Below the pieces are notes generated by a model. It saw nothing but the letters and a program-made list of their open reading frames with translations, did not search any database and was not told the DNA's origin. From assembly GCF_901933205.1 (NCBI RefSeq), contig NC_044571.1, positions 54,411,530 through 54,475,529 of the forward strand: 64,000 bases of DNA. Reading direction: 5' to 3'. This document shows, piece by piece, positions 34,541-49,000 of this stretch. The stretch is from Camarhynchus parvulus (Eukaryota > Chordata > Aves > Passeriformes > Thraupidae). Position 1 is the stretch's first letter; every line of letters starts with the position of its first letter. A program made the position numbers and the translations under genes.

Positions 34541-37500
34541 TAGTTACTGAAGTCACAACATGCAGTGTTGTCTAGAAAGATTAATTTTAACCTTAGTTGT
34601 CCTCATTTATTGAGTTGATTTGTTATCCAACTCCATTTTCTAAGATGATTAGGAGGTATATTTAATAACAGGTGAATCAGTGACTGCAGACTGTGAAGGG
34701 TACCTTAAATTTATACAACTTCATGTGTTCATTAGAGTTTAGCCCTACATCTTTCTTGTCAATTATGGGATATGTAGTTCACATATAGATACTTACATTT
34801 TTTTTCCTTTTCTTTTCTTTTTCTGTTTACATTTCAGAACAGAATTCTAGGCACAGGGCCAATCAGCATCCTGCCTCCATCTTTCCCAAAATCCATTCAA
34901 CATTGTGTGCATGGCATTACCTGATACTTGTCAATCAGTAAATCAGCAGATTACACCCTTTACACGTCCTCTTGCTAATAGCATTTAGAGTTAGAAGAAA
35001 ATTGTCCACTTAACTAAAGCCTATATATACATCTTGCAGTAACACATGATACATGAGAATTTGTACCCAGACAACAGGTAAAAATTGTTATTTAGGCACC
35101 TCATAACTCTGTGTTTTGCTCAGTTGTTCCTACTTGATCCTCATCATTTACTTAGAATCACATCTGACCAAGCAGAAGTAGTGGCAGATAATGCATTACA
35201 TTTATTTTCAGTATATATAAACAGACCTTAAAAGTAGAGTTCACAGGCAGAGGTTAGATCTCTATCTCAAAAAACATAGTGAAAGCATCAGATTTTGACA
35301 GTGTCATCCTGATTACACAGCCTAAACTGTAGACCTAAATATCCCTCATGCTCTATCTACCCATTTCCTTCCTTCTTCTTTAAAAACTACTCTGCTTGGT
35401 GTATTTCTATACTTCAGGGTGCTCTGTAAACCTCCACATTCTTCTTCATTATTCTGAAGTGACAGTGCCTCCCACCCTCTTGACTGCAGTAAATATTCAG
35501 TAAATGTTCTCCTAATTTTTGGAGGTGTATTAGTCATTAAATAATTCTTCCCAAGATCAGGCTATAGTTGCTCTCCTGCCTGATCCTTCATCTCATAATA
35601 CTTCATTTCCTTACCATCTTAAAAAGTCTTTTAATTTTGGTCTTTTTTATCAGATGCATCCAATAAGTGATTCTGACACACAGAGTCAAGCTTGTCACGG
35701 TTTTGACTAAGTCCTAAATACCTCAGTAAAATGGAAACTCTTTTCATCTGATGTGTCTTCTCTGCAGATGTAATTTCTGGACCACAGTTAATTTCTTTCA
35801 ATTTCCTCTTCTTTTGTCTTCCTTACCTAGTGGAGGTTTCATTTAGTTTACTGAGGAACAAAATTTATTACTTATAGAATGTTTTTCTTGTAGAGGAAGA
35901 GAAACCATAATAGACTGAAAGATACTGGCTCAAATTACTCTAATTAAGATTTTCTGTATTTCAGCAGAACTAATATCTATGCAGATAAATATATTTTAGC
36001 TGCAAAACCTACAACTTAGGTAAGTAAGTCATACATACAGGGTGTCTACAGTTGTGACACTATGTAGTGTATATATACAAGGGATTTTTTCTTTGCTTTT
36101 CTTCTATCTATGCTGTCGGGTTTTTTTATTATTTTTTAAATTTTGTTCTAGTTCATTTGTTCATTTGTTTTTTTAAAGAAAAGAATTGATGCCCTAAATT
36201 GTTGCTAACAGATCTCTTCTTTAGTTTATGCTTCCACATCATGATTTTCAGTAGTTTATAGGACACTCAAGGAAATGGAGAGCAAATGTATACAAGTAAC
36301 TTCAAATGACAGAAAACTAAAAAAATAATAAGATGCCCCAAAAACCATCAACATGATCTCCCTCTTGGATGTACTCCTCCTTATTATTTCTTTTATTTTT
36401 TATCTTTAGGCAAGACTGGTCATTTATTTTCCATTTAATCTCCTGACATCATTGATAGCATGCAGACACAGAACTTTTGAAAGTGAAGCTGTTCAGGCTT
36501 CTCAATCCCTGATCCAAAGCTATTGTTACCAATGGTAAGATTTCCAGTAATTTCAAAAGATTCCCAACTATTTCAACATACTTCAGATCAAACACTCTTT
36601 TTTGGGTTTAGGAAACTAAATTTAGGCATCATTTATCCTCAGATAAAATGCCTTATTAAGACTGGAAAAAGACATTAGCCAGTTTTGTGTCTGTTGACCT
36701 TCAGGCAATAATAAAAAAAACCCCTCAAACACTTCAGAAGTGAAACTGTAAAACCAAAGTATCATGAGCCAATTTTTTCCACTTAAAAAAAGTTTGAAAG
36801 TTTGGAAATAGTTTACAAGATCCTTATTCAGACCACATACCCAGTACAGATGTAATGGTGATTAAACTAGGAAGTTTTTGAGAGGAGTGGGTGGTAACAC
36901 AGATATACATCATAGCTTTGACATTCATTCAAGGTCAAAATAATAAAAAAGAAAAATATAATTATAACCCCTGCATGTAGGTGGACAGAGAAATATCTGC
37001 CTATTTATTTGTACACAAACAGTAAACAGGTTTTCAGAATATCAATCTTTGTGCATGTTTAGATGGTTTAATAAATTATGAGGATAACACAACAGAAGTA
37101 AATACCAATACATTATTTTTTTCTGATATATATCAATATCAGAAGATATAATTATTTTTGAAAGTGTCTGTATAAAAAGAAATTGTTCAGTCCTGCAGAA
37201 TCTCACTACGGACTTGATAGATTGTTCCAGTTATAAATCACAGTCCTCATCAATGTGACAAAAAAAAGAAAGCTGAGACATACCTGCGTTTTCTGTCTTG
37301 CACAGTGTGTTTAATTTTCTGTTTAAGTTTAATGTATTCAGATCTACCTGGTTTATCCTAAATATCCAGTTCTAGGAGAGTCATTGTATTCAGTAAGTTA
37401 TTTATAGCCCTACTAAATAAACCAAGACAAAAATTCCAGAGTAAATTACTTTGTTCTTCAATAATTTTTCATATTTATAGGAATTTGCCTGTTAATGTAG

Positions 37501-38366
37501 GTAGTTTTTTAACACTTACCATATGGGTAAATGAGAGTGTTTACTTCCTTTTTAGAGGCTTTAATTGTATATTGCTAAAGTTGAGAGAAATAAACTAAAC
37601 CTTGAGTTTTACTATTCTGTTATCTAGATGAAGACTAATCTCTTATAGTTGTTTTCTACACTTGGAATTTATACTGCACACCAACTAAGGCATACCAATC
37701 AGGTTAACAGACTAAATGTATATTTTCACTTTGCTACCCAGTTGCTGAGATTTTTCAACCAAAGGTGATGAGCAAATGAATCTCTATACTGCCTCAGGCT
37801 CATCAGAACACCTCAAACTGCATGCAGAGCAACATTCTATGACAATTGTCATGCAGTACTTGAACTTATAAAACAGTAACCGTAGGAAATTTTAAATAAT
37901 TTAATATTTCCTATACTGAAAGAACTTACCTTTTTCAAGTACTAGAAACAGAAGGTTAAAGGGAGATCTTGCAGCTATCTAGAGCTACTTATTTGGAGAA
38001 GACTAGAGAAATAGTGAAGACTTAGCCAAATTGTTTTCAAAGGTGCACCATGGGAGCAGCTATAGACAAAAGGCTGAACTCAGAAATTCCTGAGTTGAGG
38101 ATTTTTTTTTAACTTATAATCATTGTTTTTGTTAATTTATACTTATTTTAAAATTCTTTTTTAATGGTCTTACTGCAAGCGTGTGATATAGTGGAGCAGG
38201 TTGCTCAGAGTTTTTGTGGAATCTTCATTCCTGCATCTTTTCCAATTTTAGCTGGTCAAGTTGCCAAGCAACTTCATATAACTGATTATTTTACAACCCA
38301 AATTATTCTATGATTCAATATATAAATAAATAAACATACACACTCATAAAATCATATTAATCACAT
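34541..38366. other. Unique AT-rich non-coding sequence
   Basis: About 3.8 kb with no recognised exon, RNA gene or transposon. A small inverted repeat, TCTGATAT and ATATCAGA with a 6-base loop, lies near 37121-37143. T-rich tracts lie near 36117-36175. Confidence 0.5.
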
Positions 38367-38401
38367 ATGCATATATATATATATGTATATATTTGTGTAT
38401 A
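38367..38401. repeat. Short (AT)n-rich microsatellite
   Basis: GCATATATATATATATGT followed by ATATATTTGTGTATAT is directly visible. Confidence 0.85.
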
Positions 38402-41400
38402 TGAGAGATTTTATAAGGATGGCTGAATCACCTGAATTGTTACTTGCACTTTCATCACTCTCCCAGGACTCTGAGGAACAATGGATTACATATTTCTTTG
38501 ATTTAGTCAGAGGTTTTATCATATCCACTATGAACAAGGTTTTGCAATTGCATTTATTTGTTTGAGGTAATCTTTGCATCTGATTTATATAATCAATAAA
38601 ATAGAATAGCTGCAAATAAAATATAATGCTGGTTTTACCTTTCTCTTATGATTTACAGCTAGCTAACCAGGCTATTATGAGTCTGTTTGTAGTTTGCTAC
38701 ACCTAGCAGAGCCGTCTTCAACTTCCAAATAAAATGCATGTCGCTAATGCTCACTGAAACTTGTTTAATGGATCAAAAAAATTAAGCAATCACCATTTAA
38801 GGCTAATTTCAGCTGTCCAAACATAGGATGTGCAACGCCATTTATGATACCTCAGGGTATTCAGGATACTCAGACTTATCAGCTATGACAGAGGATTTAT
38901 GGATGATCTGCATTTTCTGTAACACCAGCTGGGGGTCAAGGAAGAGATACTCTGTCATTTAAAAGGGTATTTAACAGCTATGTCTGGGTAATTGAACTGA
39001 GCCTTTTAAGGAAAAATTAACCTCATCTGAGTTTAAAATGTCTTCATTTATAACTTGCCATCTTACACGCCTTTAATAAACAGCAGAGAAAAATCAGGAA
39101 CTTTTATACTGAGTTTAATCTTCCTAAAAGCAGGTGACCACTCATAATGAGATGAATCCTGTCTTGGAAGATCATAACATAATCAGGGTTTCATGACTAA
39201 GTGCAATGTAGCTGTGTACTTCTGTATGTGATCTGATAGATGTATTTGGAGACTATTTGTAAGCCATTTCTAGTCTCTGAGATTTAAATACATTAATTTA
39301 TTCAATCAGATGAACATGAAGCAGTTTGCTTAAGACTTTTTGAGTTCTGTGACTGTTTTCTGAATGTTACCAATTTTCTGCTCATCACTCATATGGACAA
39401 AATTTTCCTTAGCAGGCTGAAATTGCCTACAGCAGAGAGAAAGGGATCAGAGGGAGTGTTCTGGGGACCCAGGAGATTTCCTCCTTCCAGTTAGGGAAAA
39501 CATAAGCAAGACCAAACATAACTTGTCTCACAGTCTTAAGCAATCTTTAAAGCCCATCTCAAAGGAATAAAAAATAAATATGTATATATATATTTTTAGG
39601 AAAGTTTTTGACGTTGAGATTATGAGACCAGAATATCACTGTCATGCGCGCCATTACTTAACCATAGGGAACTTTAGTATTAGCCTAGGTGCTGCTAAAT
39701 ATATCCACCTACTGGAATTTGACATCACAATTACAGTCAGTAGAGAATTTCTTCCAGATATTGTAATTCCCTGAAATTTTGTCACTCTCCTATTGATTTT
39801 AACAGTGTCAAACTATTGTATATAACATTTGTTTAAATTTTCCTTTCAAATTTACTAGCTGAGGAATTCCATGAAGTTGGAGCAGTTACATGCTAGCATA
39901 ATTAAACTGTTAAATTACCTTGTCAGGAATATGATTACTACAATGTAAGATCTAAAATGTGTTATGAGATGTAAAAAAATGCAGAAAAATAATATTTCAC
40001 TTTCATGGATCTTACCTTTCTTTCTTGGAAATCAGATCCAGAGCCATATGATAAAGACTACACCATGCTATATATGATCTTCAGTGATGAAAGTAATACC
40101 CTGGAAATCAGATTTTATGTGTCTAAGAATATATTAAAATAATAGTTCAACACAACTTTGGAGAAGTGCACATTCTATATGTTTCTGTTCTAGAAAAGTG
40201 ACATTACCTAGTGTGTTAGGGAACACAGGGCTGAATTCTAAGAAATAAAGCTGCTTCACAGTGTGGCCACACAACCTAAATAGAAACTAATCCGGTGTTT
40301 CATTTTGACAGTATAATCCCAGGGAAAAAAAAAAAACCTTTCCATTTCAAGATATTTTTGGTAGACATTTCTTACAGTTACATAAAAGTAGAAGGCTTTT
40401 GTCTGTATTTATTGAAAACAGTGCTAACACAATTAAATCAAATTCACAAATACTCAGCTTGAGTTATTGAAATTTAATTAGAAGTGACAGCTGTGTCTGG
40501 TCTTGGGACAAAAATATGCATGGAGTTTTGAGTAAGAATTAGAAAGAAGGAGGTGAGAGAAAACTGCACGACTATGCTTCAAAAAGGGATTTTGGAACAA
40601 TTGTTTTTTTTTAACTCAATAACCTCCCCTAGACTTTCCTGCCCCAATTTCTATGTTCATATCTTTGGAATAAAACCTTAAGTAATAAGGTTATCACATA
40701 CATACTAGTGTCCTCCATGTTATACAGTATCAAATCACTATATCTTCATAATATACAATTTATAATAAACAATCTTCATAATAAACAATCACGATCTTCA
40801 TAATATATAGAATCAGAATATGTAAAAAATCCTTTACTGTTAATTTAGATAAATACAATGGATACCATGAGGAACCTTTGTTATTTTTCTGAATTTTTTG
40901 CTACTTTAAAAAAAATTATATCCTACATATTAAACAATTAACATGGGTTATATTCATGTCAGGTTGATATTGAATCAAACTTGTGTTTCTGGAAATATAG
41001 AATGTGAATACTTTTAATAAGCTTTCAGTCATAGAATGATAAATTCATTGTGACAAAAGACACATGCTAGCCTGTGGAGGAAAAGCTAATGTCATTCATT
41101 TTATGAATGGATGGTATGCAAGAAATCTAGCGTGCAAGTTTTATTTTATTTGGAAAGTTATTAAAATGACTGTCAGTGTTAAAAATAATAAGCAGTTAAT
41201 AAATTATCTCTATATTTCCTTTGAGTTGTAGAGCATATAGTTAAACAATAAGATCCTAGTAGCAAAATTATCTTTCCTAAGAAAATATCTGAGTGTGCAT
41301 TTAATGAAAGTTATCCGTTCTTGTACCTAAACATCAGAGTATCCAAAGCCTAATGCTAGCTTCTAATTAATTTATTCATTATTTATACACTGCTATTTTA

Positions 41401-41922
41401 AGATTATGATAGGACAGCCATTTTCATGTATCCTGACTGTCTATCACATTGACATTTTTGTCTTGAAGTCAGTCAGACACACAAGCCACTCAGCAGGCCT
41501 GAGACTTTGAGGAAGCTGTGACCATCATTACTGAGAAAGTGCCACTTGAGACTTTATCACACTCAGGATCAGCACATGTGTCCAAATTCCTGATATCCTC
41601 CCACACACTTTCTCTGGTCTATATTCTCCTTTGTCTTTTGCATACAGAGCAGACTGTCCTTATTTAATTGGATGACATACTAAATCACTTAATGTGTTTT
41701 CCTGATTTTTTTTTCTGGTGGTGTGTACTTTCATGTGGTGTTCCTTGCTTGCTTCTTTTCTCCCATTCACCTCTGAAGAGGTGGCTCTAATGTCTTGTTG
41801 CTTCTGGTGGAAGCCTACAGAAAGGACTATGTAGGAAGGATAATCTTTCAATCTTCCAACACTAATTCTCTCTGAAGAAAATTTTGCCTTACCTCTGCCT
41901 CACTCTCTAACACAATGGGAAC
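38402..41922. other. Non-coding sequence; 38660-39200 has balanced composition
   Basis: No gene was recognised. The stretch at about 38660-39200 is free of simple repeats and rich in homeodomain-like and E-box-like motifs (TTTAATGG, CAGCTG, GTAATTGA), as some conserved enhancers are. That is an impression, not evidence. A three-copy short repeat at 40742-40805 is listed separately. Confidence 0.4.
40742..40805. repeat. Three copies of ATCTTCATAATA
   Basis: Exact 12-mers lie at 40742-40753, 40772-40783 and 40794-40805, with AAACAAT-type sequence between them. This looks like a small degenerate tandem array with a period of 22-30 bases. Confidence 0.85.
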
Positions 41923-42115
41923 AGAATCGTTGTATCATAGAATGGTTTGAGTTAGAATGGACCTTCAAAGACACTCTAGTCCCAATCCTCCTGCAATGGG
42001 CTGAGACATCTTTTACTTGAGCAAGTAGTTCAAAGCCCCTGTCCAACCTTACTTTGAACACTTGCAGGAATGGGACATCTACAACTTCTCTGGGTACCCT
42101 GCTTCAGTCTTACTA
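41923..42115 (-). mobile_element. CR1 LINE 3' end
   Basis: AGAATCGTTGTATCATAGAA, then TGGTTTGAGTTAGAATGGAC, CTTCAAAGACACTCTAGTCC, TCAAAGCCCCTGTCCAACC, and TTTGAACACTTGCAGGAATG followed by GGACATCTACAAC is the complement of the CR1 3' UTR and terminus. The subfamily type is that of 27075-27235. The element is on the minus strand and truncated toward its 5' end. Confidence 0.93.
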
Positions 42116-45100
42116 CAGTTTCAGCTGAATCTGGTAGTCTTTCACTGAAATCACCAGTTGTAAGAGCTGGGATGCTGGGAGAGGCAAGAGCTAAAATCAA
42201 AATCACAATCCCTTTAAACTGGCAGTTAAATGTATCTTTCCTCTCGCCCGTGTGACGTCTTGCTTGAGACACCACATAGTTCTAATGTCAGAATTGGACC
42301 ACTAGGCAGAGAGGGCTTTTTAAAGTTTTCTGTGCCTTCACCACTGAATGTTAGAAGAAAATATGCAGTGGTCTGAGGCACAGTGTGAGTCATAAGTCTG
42401 GGGCCCATCTTCTAAGATGAAGTTGCAGAGTACTTTAGATCATCCTTATACAGCCCCTGTGCTGCATAGAGGTACGATTGAAAAGTGCTGTGGGTCGCTG
42501 TTTTTCAAACCTGCTGGCAGCTGAGAGAAGGTTAATCACAGGTGGTACCATGGCAATCCACGTGTAAGGCTGTGGAAGTTAATGGAGCTGGTGTAGAGCA
42601 GTGCAGAAATAGCCAATTTCTTGTGAGTATTGGGTAGAATACTGGCGTTCTACATGCTATTTTTTGCCTTTTTGGTTAATTTGTTAGCTCCTGCGGATTT
42701 AGCTATATTAAAGATAACTAAGCTTGCTAGCTCTGTTCTTTATATCCTATACTAAGACATTGTTTCAGAAGACGTGTGTCGATTAACTATAAAAGAAGAC
42801 TATTTTACAAACTCATATAGGGCTAACTTTTAAACTTTTTAAACTTTATAGCATAAATCAAATGTTTTATGTCAAATGATACAGGATAAGTCTGCAAATT
42901 GGCTGAAATATCTTTCTCTTATTAAGAAAGGTTTGCATTGTACTTCTAACCTTATAAAGTATTCAGAATTTTTTAAAATGTATATAAAAACCATTTTATT
43001 CACTTTTTTTAGCTAAGTTGCCTTGAAACACTTTTTTTTATATTAAAATTTTCAGCAAAAAGAGACAATTAGCTAGGAAGAACCAGTATCATCAATATGA
43101 AATTGAGAATAATTTTTTCTCAAGATTTATGTGTCTTGAAACATGCTATGAATAGTGCACTTCAGAGGGTGACTGACTTATTTATAGCTCAAGAAATACA
43201 AAATATATGTAAAGAAAGATTTTTTTGATGTAGTTTAATTCTTTCAGCTAATAAGCTTATGAAATGGAGTTAAATTTAATATTTATTATTAAATAATGAG
43301 ACTCCTATGTTTATTTAAAAGTTTGCTTGAAGGTAGTTTTACTCTTGTTACAAATAATAGTACTAAAATTCACATTTCAATAACCTTAATACTTGTCAGA
43401 GAATTATTTCCAACTAATGATAACAAAGATTATATTCCAACTAGTTCTGTTTCCTGTATTTTTCTGCCTGAATTTGTAAATTTTTTCTACATATAATGCT
43501 TGCTCTGGCATAGATTTGAAATTTTTTAATTGGACAAATGGAATGCCTCATTTGTTCATGTTTTTAATGTGATGGTGAACCTCTGATTTGAACCAAAAAG
43601 TATGTGGTTAGACTGAACAGAAGGTCAGAAATCATTACTGACTTCAGTAATCATTGCAGAATCTGTGCAAGACTAGCAGTTTTGTAAAATATATTAAATC
43701 TGATCATAACTCAGTGAAGTCAGAGTTCTATTGACTTCAATGATATTTGGATCAAGCTTTTGGGAACTGTTTTATTTTGACTTGGTAATAGTGCCATGTG
43801 TTAGAGAAGACACCTGAGGAGGATTCTGTTAAATAGGTTGATACAAATAGAAAGGGTAAATTTTATAAGTATTCTAGAGGGTAGCGCAATGTTAGATATC
43901 AATATTTTCATTCATGTTACACGATAGCTTACTGCTCCTCCAATTCCTCTTAGAATCCCAGAGTAGCACAAATGTACCTGCTTTAGCATCTAAGGTAAGC
44001 TGGAATGTTGATATTCAAGGGAATTTTCCAACAATAAGCTGATTGAAATTATTAATGAAGGACTAATCTCTAACTTAATAGTTAACTTTGCAAACTAAAT
44101 GAACCTGCTAGGCTGGGTACCTCTGAATACCCTGAGTATTGCTTAAAGTATCCATAGTATTTTCTTAAAAGAAAGACACCCCCATCCCCCAAACCACACT
44201 CACACACAAACACCTAAAAAAAGGGAGAGTAGCACAACTTCCTAACTTCTGAACAGTATTTTTGTGGTTTAAGCCCTGAAAAAAAGTAACTGGTTTAACT
44301 TTGCCCTTCAGATAGAAAAGGACTCAGACATTTGTCTTACATTTCAATCTGCTCTGTACTACTGTCATTCAGTAGCTTAAATTTTTAAATTGACTGCTGG
44401 AAATAGTAGATATGGATTTGTTGTCACTCTTCAATCTTCCCCGTTTCAATAGCAGATAGGTTTGATAATTATTAAATAAAGGGTATATATGCTGTTTTTT
44501 AGAGGATGTTTGTAAAGGGACTTGGGGATTTTGGAGGCTGGGTTTGTTCGGGTTATTTTTTTTCATTTCATTTCCCACTTAACTATTCAGTTGTTTTTCA
44601 GATAAATCAGTTAATTATCTTCATTGTTATCAATGGCATTAAAATGCATATTTTTATAATCAAGCTAGTCTTTACAAAATAATGACCCATGTGCTTAAAT
44701 GTACCACAGCTGAAACTTGCTTGGTCTGATTTCCCTATATTTGGGCCAGTGATGTCTAGAGGCAATATAGTTCACAATCATTTCAGAAACAATGTCAGTG
44801 TTAAAAACGACCCATAATACATGCTCTTTCTGGGTTATCCTTTTTGTGTTTCTGTAGCACAATAATTTCTTTAACCAATCTTGTTTTATTTTACAACTGA
44901 AAGGTTTGCTAAATATTTTAAGCAAATACTGAACTAGCTTTTGTTTCTTTGAAAAGCATTCTTAATTGACTTGTAATCAGTCATAGTTAAAGCATTTTTT
45001 AAGCTGTAAAAAATTAAGTAAATGTCTTAATGTGCTGTGCATTACAAAGTCATTAGAGTAACTATTGAAACATTAAGGTAAATCAAAAGTTCAGACTGTA

Positions 45101-46024
45101 TATATATCTATAATGTATCATATTGTATTAATAGAGTGTACATTTTGATTAACATTTTACATACATTCAAGACAGTACAACCTCTTTAATCAAAAGTGAT
45201 ATTTTTCCTGAGGGTTCCTCCTTTTATGTGGTTTCTCTGAAGGCAGATATACATGCAGAACAAACACGCTTTATTTCCAGCTGACATTTAAGACACACTT
45301 TTGCCTTCTCTATTTTTCTGCTTGAATAAAACAGTTACCCAATAAAATAACAGAAATTTTTCAATCTCAGTCTTGCTGTGTTTCTTTAGAACTATAACTG
45401 AAACTGTCAGAAAAATGAAAGTAAGAAAAATAGCTGGCTACAGATTGCAGAATAATTGGTGTTGGGAAAAAAGTAGAGAATAAAATATTTTAGAATACCT
45501 TGCTTTTTAAAATATATATATACCCGAAGTATTATTCTGTGTCTTTCTTATAAAAAATGTGATAGAAAAAAATTAAAAAATCAAAACTACTGAGAACTTT
45601 GTGAGTTATACCATAACTCTATTTTTAAAGACCCAGAGCCTTATCATGCTGTGAAGTTAATTGCAAAATCCTTTTGACATTCATGAGAACAGATCTAGTC
45701 CTTGCTACATTCTGAATGACAGAGTATACTAAAATCAGCAACCACTGATTTGACCATCCCTTTTCTATATTTATCAAGAAGAGAAATTTAATTTTGAGGT
45801 GTACTCAGGATAAGCCAAGTACTATTTGTCCTTCCTTCTTTAATACCTTTCTGAAAGTCCATGCTTTAACTGATTAAAAATATTTATATCACTATATGAA
45901 GTTATTTACATCAACATAAGACATTATCTGCACACAAATAAATCAGGACAGAGCTGATCCATCTGTTTCTGCAATGTCACCTCTTTCCTAGAAGACACAT
46001 TTTTAAAAAGTTCAGTGTTTATTG
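42116..46024. other. Unique AT-rich non-coding sequence
   Basis: No exon or known element was recognised. The stretch 42440-42620 is GC-richer and unidentified. A C/A-rich run (CACCCCCATCCCCCAAACC, CACTCACACACAAACACC) lies at about 44177-44216. Short frames at 42030-42408 partly overlap the CR1 fragment and are not genes. Confidence 0.5.
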
Positions 46025-46078
46025 TCTCTCCCCTCCTCTCCTCCCCCCCCTCTCCTCTCCTCCCCTCCCCTCCCCTCC
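46025..46078. repeat. Pure polypyrimidine tract (C/T), 54 bp
   Basis: Every base from 46025 to 46078 is C or T, with a C8 run and three CCCCT units at the end. The minus strand therefore carries GGGGAGGGGAGGGG plus a G8 run, which could form a G-quadruplex or triplex. Confidence 0.95.
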
Positions 46079-49000
46079 GAATTCCTGTTCACAGCCTCTG
46101 AAATCTTTCCAATAGTACATTAAGTCAAATGACTCCCATCTCTCTATGCACTTGTTTCTTCCACTCTTCTGTCTTTTTAATACCCACTGTGTTGTGAAAG
46201 TTAACAGATCCTATTGGTGATATGAATGTTTGAGTCTATGGCACTACCTCTGTACAAAGTCTGTTTTTCTACTGATTCAAATTTAAGCTTCTTCTCAATT
46301 TAAGCAAAATGCACATTTACTATCCAATTTTCATAAACATTTTTTGTCTCTTGATGCTGTCACTCTGGAAAATCTGTATTAGTATTTACACATACTATTT
46401 AAGTATCTCTTAATTCAGAAATACAAATGAGTAAGCATTTTTCTAGTTTATTTTTGTTCCCTCCCCCAACCCCAGAGTGGATAATTTATAACATACAATT
46501 ATGACCAGTACAACTTAAAAATTAGAAATTATTTTATTGCTCTCTCAGTAATACCTCTGTTTTTCTTTAGTGCTTTATCACTTAAATATAGCAATAAAGC
46601 CTGTATTACTGACTGGTGCTGTGGTGAGCAGACGAAGAACTTGTAGCATGATTTCTGAAAAAATATATTTGTGTCTGTTGGGGAGCAAGCATCTGCAAAT
46701 CTTCAAATGTAAGAAATCTGAAAATGTGCAGTATTAACTATCAATTACTGATACAATATTATTCCTCAAATATTGAGATGACTATATGGCATTTCCATTT
46801 TCAATTAATCTTTTAAATAAAATAATTTGTGACATTAAAATAATAAAGGATAAGAGAATTAAGAATAATTAAGCTAGATTTCCTAGTACAGGGTAAAGCT
46901 TTCTGTTACTTAGACAAAAGATGACATTTTATTGAAACAGCATACTAGCAATGACAGATGAAATGCTTTTTTTCACAAAATCCATTCTCTATTTACTCCC
47001 CAATAACACAAGAAATAACAAAAACAAGCTACTACATCCAAAGAGTGAAAAGTCTGAAAGTTTTGTTTTGATTGGTTGTTTTTGTTTATTTGTTTTTTTG
47101 TTATTTTTTGAAATATCTAAAATATTATCATGATGGGTTGAAATACAAAATGGTGATAATTTGTTGCTTATTTAATTTCCTTTAACAGTATTAAAAAAAT
47201 ATTATTGGAGCTAACCCTCCCAAATAGAGCAAAATAAAAGAGTTGCTTATGATTTTAGAATGTCTTAATCTGTAAAACAGAAGAAATATGGACAACTTAC
47301 ATTTTCAAATAGATGTTCTTTTGATCTATGTTATTCCAATAATTAAATAGTCATATAAAAGATAAATATTTTATTTGAAAAGAAAACAGAGAAGGAACAG
47401 GGAATCTAATTACTATTTTTCATCAACAGGAACAGTAAAAAAACCCTTTTCCATCATAAGGATTGAGGTTTAACATAGTTATTTGTAGTCTCCAAAGATG
47501 AAACAAATAATGAATTGGGCATTTATATATCAGCTTCTTTAAACTAGGGAGGAGAGAGCAAAAGTATGAGTAGACATACTAAGATAAACCAGAAGGTAAC
47601 TTGTTATAAAAGGAATTTCTGTGCTGACAGATGCTAAGTAATTTGTGGCAGCAATATCAGGCTTATTATGTACAGGATAATATCCAGAAAAGAAAGCATT
47701 TACATTGATGTGAAGAAAGAAATTCATCTTACAGATTTTAAAACATGAAATATTTGTAACAGACATGTTGGGAATTGGACCACTAGTAATAGGGAATAAG
47801 GTATAGTCAAACAATGTGAAGTATACTATTTATAAGATAGTGCTATGTTGATTCATAAAAGCGCCATTTATTTAACTAAGAGCAAGACTATGAAGAGGCA
47901 AGGTAATGAAATTACACAACCTTGTTCTATTGCAGAGAGAAAAAATGTAAAGAACACCTATGTAGATTTTTATCTATGTATGTACAAATCACCTTCAAAG
48001 AAACGAAAAAGTGTCACACTTCAAAACTAGTGGCAATTTTTTAATATTTTTTTTTAGTTACTGTCTTCCAGAGTGACTGGAGTGCAACATGAACCATAGA
48101 GTTTGTTCAAAGATAAACTTTGATCAATCATGAGATAGGAAGATTATCTTGAGATACATTGTTTATTGGAAGTGATTAACAGAAAACGAAAACATAATTC
48201 TCAGGTTTTAAGATGCTAAGCATCTAGTTGTTTTTTTCTTTTATTTTTAAATTTTCTTGAATGTCTTCATTGGAATTTTCCAAATCACAATGGAAATAAT
48301 TTGATACTGAGCACTGGTTGCCTCAGTGTATTATCAGGTGTACAACTAAGAAGATCAAATATGCCATCAACATATGTGCTTGGACGTAATTATCTGAAGA
48401 AAAGGTAAAGCATGCACCGTGATTATGAACATTCTTCTGTTTCTTATTTCCTTGGCAGGGCAAACTTTCTTTTAATTGAATGGTGTAAATGCTGTTAATC
48501 AACAACTGAAAATCTGGTGGGTTGTTGATTGGTTTTGGTGGGATTTTTTTTTGATCTGTCAGATATCACAGCTCACTCTCTTATTTTCTTTTCAAGAAAT
48601 ACTTGATCCAAAGTTAGATTTCTAAATTCAATACTAAAAAATATCTTTTAGTGATTACTTAACATCAGTCAGCTGCTATTAATTCTTGCCTGGCAAACAA
48701 ATCTGGAAAATGCACTTTTGTGATTAATCATGTTAATTAATATTGACAATTTATTAGATCTCTTTAAATCTTCTTTATGGTGTTTCAGTATGATAAAATT
48801 AATAGCAAGAATACCAAAGGTCACTTTTTTTTTTATCAATCCTGATGTCAGTTTTTTGTTTTTGATTTGTGTCTGGTTGCCAAAAGCTATTTCATTTCTT
48901 GTAGTGAAAACATCTCAATAAATGATAAATTGGATTTTTAACAGATTTTTGTCGGATTTATTTCTTTGTTAAGTAAATTTGTGACACTGTACTGTTTGCA

